A stretch of DNA of 64,000 nt from an uncultured Methylophaga sp. (GTDB lineage Bacteria > Pseudomonadota > Gammaproteobacteria > Nitrosococcales > Methylophagaceae). This document shows, piece after piece, positions 58,457 to 64,000 of the stretch (the stretch's first letter is position 1; each line of letters begins with the position of its first letter). Position numbers and translations under genes: made by a program. The DNA is taken from NCBI GenBank assembly GCA_913055695.1, contig CAJXKF010000003.1, forward strand, positions 269,247 to 333,246, given 5' to 3'. Below the pieces are notes generated by a model. It was not told where the DNA came from. It saw only the letters and a list, made by a program, of their open reading frames with translations, and did not search any database.

Positions 58457-59468
58457 AAACAAGCAGCAAATCGACGACAACGTTCAGGATGCTGAACTGC
58501 TAACTGATAAAAAGACGGCGGCCAGCGTACTGAAACCGGTCTGGATAGCACTGGCCATTGTGCTGTTGATAGGGCTTGCCGCAGGCGGCTGGCTTTATCA
58601 GCAAATCAACAGTCAACAGCAACAACAGGCTCAGCACTTCAGCAGTATTGAAGATGAGCTGAGCGGCCTGCAATCGAACAGCAGTCAGCGGCAACGCCAG
58701 TTGCAGCAGCTGAAAGAGCAGTTACAGGCCCAGTCCGATAAGCTTGACGAATTTATTTCCCGTGAAACCCTGACCAGTGAAGAGCTGAAAAGAACCTGGG
58801 CATTACAGGAAATTGAATACCTGCTGAATGTGGCCAATCAGCGGGCCTTGCTGGCGCATGATGTTGAAGGTGCCATTCGCGCGCTGGAAATGGCCGACAA
58901 ACAGATTCAGGCTATGTCGGATTACCGCTTGCACCCACTGCGGGCCCTGATTGCCGAAGAGATCATGAAGCTCGAAGCACTGGCCGATATCGATACTGCC
59001 GGTATCGCCATAAAACTGCAGACCGCGGCTAATCACGTACAGACCCTGCGGGTGAAAAAAGGTCCGCAAGTGGAGTTTGATGAATCGCAGCCCATGCCCA
59101 CTGCTGCAGAGACAGAGGCAGCCTGGAAACAGGCTTTGGACGATATTTGGCAACAGCTGCGGTCACTGGTGGTGATTCGTCATGATCAAACCGGCGAAGC
59201 GGCAGTACTGGTGCCGGAACAGCGTTATTTCCTGTATCAGAATCTGCGTCTGCAACTCGAAAGTGCCAGACTGGCCTTGTTAAACGCAGACAATGAAAAC
59301 TATCAGCACAGTCTGCAGACCGCGATTGACTGGCTGCAGCAGTATTTCACCGGTAACCAGCGTGATGCGCTGCTCAACACCCTCAAAAAGCTGCAGGATG
59401 CACAAATCAATATCAGTATTCCGGATATTTCCGGTTCCCTGAATTGGCTTGAGGAGTACCAGCAATGA
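58443..59468 (+). CDS. hemX: HemX family protein (uroporphyrinogen-III C-methyltransferase-like)
   Basis: Single N-terminal TM, coiled coil, EIEYLLNVANQRALLAHDVEGAIRAL; between hemD and hemY. Confidence 0.92.
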   Translation: MANNENKQQIDDNVQDAELLTDKKTAASVLKPVWIALAIVLLIGLAAGGWLYQQINSQQQQQAQHFSSIEDELSGLQSNSSQRQRQLQQLKEQLQAQSDKLDEFISRETLTSEELKRTWALQEIEYLLNVANQRALLAHDVEGAIRALEMADKQIQAMSDYRLHPLRALIAEEIMKLEALADIDTAGIAIKLQTAANHVQTLRVKKGPQVEFDESQPMPTAAETEAAWKQALDDIWQQLRSLVVIRHDQTGEAAVLVPEQRYFLYQNLRLQLESARLALLNADNENYQHSLQTAIDWLQQYFTGNQRDALLNTLKKLQDAQINISIPDISGSLNWLEEYQQ

Positions 59469-60667
59469 AGATTCTGCTCGTCGTTGCCCTCGCGCTTGCC
59501 TTTGGTGCCGCCGTGATCTGGGCGGCGGATTTCGAGCCCGGCTTTGTATTGCTGCAGTATGGCAGCTGGAGTCTGGAAACTTCACTGGTCGTGTTCTCGG
59601 CAGCTTTCATCCTGCTGCTGGTGGCAGCTTACCTGTTGCTGCGCAGTCTGGTGCTGGTTAAACAGTCCCCCGGCAAGCTTGCCCACTGGAAAGAAAACCA
59701 GCGTCACAAACGGGCCAACCGGGCATTGACCCGCGGCCTGATTACGCTAGAAGAAGGCCGCTGGGCTGAAGCCGAGCGCATACTCATTCGTCATGCCGGT
59801 AACAGCGAAACGCCGCTGTTGCATTACCTGGCAGGCGCCCGCGCTGCGCAGAAACAGAATGCTGCCGACCGGCGTGATAATTACCTGCGGCTGGCGCATG
59901 AAACCACAGAAGGTGCCGATATTGCGGTTGGCGTGGTGCAGGCGGAACTGCAGATTTCAGCCGGTCAGAAAGAGCAGGCATTGGCCACATTGCAGCACTT
60001 AAGAGACATGGCACCAAAGCATCCTTATGTATTACAACTGCTGCAGTCGCTGTATCAGGATATGGATCAATGGCAGGACGTGCAGTCGGTTTTGCCCGAC
60101 TTACGCAAGCGTCATGTGCTGGAAAATAATGAAGTGCAGGCCCTGAGCCTGGATGCGGCGGTGGGACAACTGGAAGCCGCGCTGCAACGTCAGGACTGGC
60201 GCAAGATGGAAGACGTCTGGCACAAAGCGCCTGCTCGTCAGCGTCAGACGGAGGCCATGCTCAAGCTTTATGTAGAAGGTCTGGTCAGACAGGGTGAGAT
60301 TGAAGAAGCACTCAAGCTGATTGAGCAGTTTCTGCGTAAAGACTGGAGCGATGCGCTGGTCTATCAATATGGCCGGCTTGAACAGGGTGATTTGCTGAAA
60401 CGTCTGGCGCTGGCGGAAAAATGGCTCAAGCATCACCGTGATAATCCCTGGCTATTATTGACGCTGGGCCGGCTGGCAAAAGCCAATGCCTTGTGGACCA
60501 AGGCCGAGGAATACCTGGCCCAGAGCCTTCGCCATGGCCCGCGTGGTGAAACCTATCAGGTACTGGCCGAAGTGCAGACAGCCCAGGGCAAACCGGATAA
60601 CGCTGCTGAAACCTATAAAAGCGGCCTCGACCTGATGCTGGATCAGGCTGGCAGTACCATCCGATAG
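59465..60667 (+). CDS. hemY: HemY family TPR protein
   Basis: Two N-terminal TM then TPR; ALTRGLITLEEGRWAEAERIL. Confidence 0.92.
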   Translation: MKILLVVALALAFGAAVIWAADFEPGFVLLQYGSWSLETSLVVFSAAFILLLVAAYLLLRSLVLVKQSPGKLAHWKENQRHKRANRALTRGLITLEEGRWAEAERILIRHAGNSETPLLHYLAGARAAQKQNAADRRDNYLRLAHETTEGADIAVGVVQAELQISAGQKEQALATLQHLRDMAPKHPYVLQLLQSLYQDMDQWQDVQSVLPDLRKRHVLENNEVQALSLDAAVGQLEAALQRQDWRKMEDVWHKAPARQRQTEAMLKLYVEGLVRQGEIEEALKLIEQFLRKDWSDALVYQYGRLEQGDLLKRLALAEKWLKHHRDNPWLLLTLGRLAKANALWTKAEEYLAQSLRHGPRGETYQVLAEVQTAQGKPDNAAETYKSGLDLMLDQAGSTIR

Positions 60668-60679
60668 GAGCTCGGTCGA

Positions 60680-62416
60680 GTGCAAGAGGCAGGCGGACAT
60701 TATCTGATTGATATTCTGGCGCTGTTATTGGCGACAGTCGTCATTATCCCGTTTTTTCACAAAATCCGGCTCGGTGCGATACTGGGCTATCTGACCGCCG
60801 GCGTGGTACTGGGCCCATGGGGCTTCGGGGTGATTACCGAAGTTGAAGATATTCGCCACTTAGCCGAATTTGGCGTCATTTTCCTGCTTTTTCTACTGGG
60901 TATCGAGCTCAAACCCGACAAACTGTGGCAGATGCGCAAAATGGTCATCGGACTGGGACTGGGACAGGTACTCATCACGGCCGGTCTGATTTACGGCATT
61001 GCACTCTGGCTTGGTGTCTCCAATCAGAGCGCGATTATTATCGGTTTCGGCCTCGCTTTATCCTCCACTGCATTCTGCCTCAAACTGCTTTCTGAGCGTG
61101 GCGGGATTTCCACCGTGATGGGGCGAATGTCGTTCTCGGTGTTGCTGCTGCAGGATATTGCGGTGGTGCCGCTACTGGCGCTGGTGTCTTATTTTGCCGC
61201 AGGCGGCAGTACCGAGGTGATGGAGCCGAGCCTGAAGCCGCTCTATGCCGTGCTGGTGATTATTGCTTTGCTGTTTGCCGGCCGTTACCTGCTGAATCCG
61301 ATTCTGGAGCGGATTGTCGCCAGTCAGGATCCGGAAGTCTTTATCGCAGTAGCTGTGCTGCTGGTGCTCGGCGTAGCCTGGATCATGGAAGCTGTCGGCT
61401 TTTCGATGGCGCTGGGGGCTTTTCTCGCGGGTGTGATGCTGGCCGAGTCTCATTACCGACACCAGATCGAGGCAGATATTCTGCCGTTTCGCGGTATTTT
61501 GCTGGGACTGTTCTTTATGACCGTAGGCATGGGCATTGATTTCAGCCTGCTGTGGGAACAACTTGGCAATATTATTGCGATGACGGTGGGTCTGATGCTG
61601 TTGAAAGCTTCTGTGGTCTATCTGCTGTGCAGAATCTCCGGTGCCCGCCATGATATCTCCTTGCAGACCGGTACGCTGCTGTCGCAAAGCGGTGAGTTCG
61701 GTTTTGTGTTGTTTGGCTTTGCTGCCGTTTCCGGAGTACTGGAAAAAGCCATCGGCGATATCCTGACCCTGGTGATTGCGCTGACTATGGTGTTGACACC
61801 GTTTGTCGTCAAACTCACTAACAGTCTGTTAATCCGCTTTTACACACCGGCTCCCACTGAGGATGAAGACTATGCCGAGTTTGTCGAAGCCAGTGAAGAG
61901 CATGTGATTCTGGCCGGTTTCGGTCGTGTGGGCGCGCGGGTGGGTACCTTGCTGGGTGCCGCCGGGGTGCCTTATATCGCACTTGATATGAAGCAGCACC
62001 GGGTGAAAGATGCCCGTGCACAGGGCTTTCCGGTGTTTTTTGGCGATGCCAGTAAAGTCAAAGTCCTGCAAGCGGCCGGTGCCGATCATGCCAAGATGAT
62101 CGTGGTCACACTGGATGATCCGGGTCAGGTTGACCGCCTGGTCTCGCAGGTACGGCAGTTTTATCCGAATATGCCCATCCATGCCCGTGCCCGCGATCGC
62201 CGCCACTGTGCAGACTTGATTACGCTCGGTGCCAGCACGACCGTATCGGAAACACTGGAAACCAGTCTGCGGCTGACTGAGGAAGTGTTACTGGGTAGCG
62301 GCGTGGAGCAGGAGAAAGCGACCCACGTGATTAATGAGTTCCGTGATGACTACTACTCCAACGTGGTCAAGAAAGTCACAGAGAACAAAGTGGTACTGGG
62401 TGAGCTGAAACATTAA
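60680..62416 (+). CDS. CPA2 family monovalent cation:proton antiporter with RCK/TrkA-N domain (KefB/C-like)
   Basis: GVIFLLFLLGIELKPDKLWQMRK, GFSMALGAFLAGVMLAES, HVILAGFGRVGARVGTLLGAAGVPYIALD. Confidence 0.93.
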   Translation: MQEAGGHYLIDILALLLATVVIIPFFHKIRLGAILGYLTAGVVLGPWGFGVITEVEDIRHLAEFGVIFLLFLLGIELKPDKLWQMRKMVIGLGLGQVLITAGLIYGIALWLGVSNQSAIIIGFGLALSSTAFCLKLLSERGGISTVMGRMSFSVLLLQDIAVVPLLALVSYFAAGGSTEVMEPSLKPLYAVLVIIALLFAGRYLLNPILERIVASQDPEVFIAVAVLLVLGVAWIMEAVGFSMALGAFLAGVMLAESHYRHQIEADILPFRGILLGLFFMTVGMGIDFSLLWEQLGNIIAMTVGLMLLKASVVYLLCRISGARHDISLQTGTLLSQSGEFGFVLFGFAAVSGVLEKAIGDILTLVIALTMVLTPFVVKLTNSLLIRFYTPAPTEDEDYAEFVEASEEHVILAGFGRVGARVGTLLGAAGVPYIALDMKQHRVKDARAQGFPVFFGDASKVKVLQAAGADHAKMIVVTLDDPGQVDRLVSQVRQFYPNMPIHARARDRRHCADLITLGASTTVSETLETSLRLTEEVLLGSGVEQEKATHVINEFRDDYYSNVVKKVTENKVVLGELKH

Positions 62417-62691
62417 CCCCCGGTCAATGCCTGGAACACAAACAGGGTATCTTCTTCAGCAACATAATCCCTGAGCTGCTTTCGGTCGATAATGACCTTG
62501 TCATTGATGGCCATATGTACGTGTCTGCGAAGGGCGCCCTGTTCATCAATCAGGTAATCACTGAAGCCAGGTGCGATCTGGTTGACCGCAGCTACGACCT
62601 CAGCCACTGAACCGGCTGATACTGTGACCCTGCGGTTTTCCAATTGCGGGAAGAAGCGGTACAGGTGCCGTGTCATCTCAACAACGGCCAT
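62413..62691 (-). CDS. MoaD/ThiS-like ubiquitin-fold small protein
   Basis: 92 aa beta-grasp-like sequence ending in ...FVFQALTGG. Confidence 0.82.
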   Translation of the reverse strand: MAVVEMTRHLYRFFPQLENRRVTVSAGSVAEVVAAVNQIAPGFSDYLIDEQGALRRHVHMAINDKVIIDRKQLRDYVAEEDTLFVFQALTGG

Positions 62692-62693
62692 GG

Positions 62694-63878
62694 TCAGCCA
62701 AAGCGCACCGAATAAACCGGTGGCAGATTATTGGCCAGACATTGCCAGCTTTCACCGCGGTCTTCTGACAAATAAACATTCCCGGTGCTGCTGCCGAAAC
62801 ATAAGCAGTCATCAGCGATATCGAGACCATGGCGTAAAACCAGATCGTAGCAGTGTTCCTGTGGCAGTCCCTGACGGAAAGTCTGCCAGCTCTGGCCGCC
62901 ATCGCTGGTTCTGGCGACACAGAGACCAGTATCTAAAGCCATGCGTTCTGCATCGGCCCGGGTCGGAATGACCCAGGCAGACTGACCGTCACGATTATCC
63001 ACAGCAATGGGAAAGCCGAAATGTACACCGGCATCGGGCTGGCTGACTTTCTGCCAGTGCTGCGCCCCGTCATTACTATAGAACACCCCGCAATGGTTCT
63101 GCTGCCAGAGGTGCCCGGGCTGCGCCGGACAGAGAGCCACATAATGCGGATCATGGCCCCATTCAGCTTCGGCATCGGGGAGATAATCCATCAGCATGCC
63201 GCGATTGCGACCGACCCAGCTCTCACCGCCATCAACGCTCTCAAGCACACCGGCAGTTGAAACTGCCACATAGAGGTGATTGGCGTCATCTGGATCGACC
63301 ATGATGGAATGGATGCCGGGTTCGAAAATACCGTAATCAATGCTTGCCGGGGTACCGTTCCACAGGTACTGGCTGCTTGCGTCACCGGCAAACAGATCGC
63401 CGCCGCGGCTCTTATGATTCCACAGCGGCTGGTTGAGGAACCAGCTGTCACCGCCGTCATCGCTGACAAACAGACCGCCGGGTATGGTGCCGGCATAGAG
63501 CTTGCCGGGTTGATCGCTATGGCCGAAGGCGAGATACCAGATTTTGTAAACGATGGCATCGGCGTAGTTGAGCTCAGCAGCTGGTGCAAAGGGATCAAAA
63601 TCCGGTGTCGGCACCACACTGACGATGTGGCGGGCACCCGGGGGATATTTGAGGGAACTCAGATCTTCCCATGTCTTGCCGTCATCGCGTGAGCGTGACA
63701 GCTTGGGACCCCAGTGGCCGTGATCGAGTGAGGACCAGAGTGTGCCATCACGCGGATCCCGTGTGGCATAACAGACAGCAATGCCGGCATGGACAATAGG
63801 ACGGGGTCGCCAGCCGGATGGCTGGCGATCAAAAATGACAGTGCCTTTGCGTGTACCCAGCAATATCATACCAGCCAT
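62694..63878 (-). CDS. BNR/sialidase-like beta-propeller protein
   Basis: Repeated S.D.G.(S/T)W motifs (SRSRDDGKTWEDL, VSDDGGDSWFLN, SVDGGESWVGR, RTSDGGQSWQTF, SEDRGESWQCL). Confidence 0.85.
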   Translation of the reverse strand: MAGMILLGTRKGTVIFDRQPSGWRPRPIVHAGIAVCYATRDPRDGTLWSSLDHGHWGPKLSRSRDDGKTWEDLSSLKYPPGARHIVSVVPTPDFDPFAPAAELNYADAIVYKIWYLAFGHSDQPGKLYAGTIPGGLFVSDDGGDSWFLNQPLWNHKSRGGDLFAGDASSQYLWNGTPASIDYGIFEPGIHSIMVDPDDANHLYVAVSTAGVLESVDGGESWVGRNRGMLMDYLPDAEAEWGHDPHYVALCPAQPGHLWQQNHCGVFYSNDGAQHWQKVSQPDAGVHFGFPIAVDNRDGQSAWVIPTRADAERMALDTGLCVARTSDGGQSWQTFRQGLPQEHCYDLVLRHGLDIADDCLCFGSSTGNVYLSEDRGESWQCLANNLPPVYSVRFG

Positions 63879-64000
63879 ATGTTATGCCCCCCGAATGGTG
63901 ACATCATTACTGAGAAATAGAGCTGTACGGTTCAAATACATAGGTAACAGATCAATTCAACTACATGGGTTACACTCGAATAGTCCAGTAACTGATATTA

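Overview
The window is a 64 kb gene-dense, mostly core segment of a gammaproteobacterial chromosome. Protein flavour and gene order suggest a Methylophaga-like methylotroph, but that is inference only. In order it carries: gltB (5' truncated)-gltD-hemE; a TorF-porin/glnK/amt nitrogen module; lgt/dgkA; mnmG-rsmG-parA-parB-atpIBEFHAGDC-glmU; a repeat-rich variable stretch (about 20.9-26.6 kb) with a DUF2971 gene, yjdM and a DUF3311/SSS symporter; bacterioferritin and assorted membrane, DUF and VOC genes; three TonB-dependent receptors; gdhA; a Deg-type protease and CbpA; a RimK-like ATP-grasp / M14 peptidase / GNAT-C39 cassette; an iron-limitation block (siderophore receptor, DUF3649-PepSY-DUF3325, flavodoxin with a strong Fur box); argH; hemCDXY; a CPA2 antiporter; and a ThiS/MoaD-like protein paired with a beta-propeller protein. 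I recognised no rRNA, tRNA, CRISPR array, prophage or transposase. The best candidates for under-described biology are the RimK/M14/GNAT-C39 cassette and the propeller + ubiquitin-like pair. Next are the nested repeat island downstream of atpC, a His/Tyr-rich exported protein, and a one-base frameshift in a VOC gene. Everything here is from reading the sequence and the ORF track; no searches were run.
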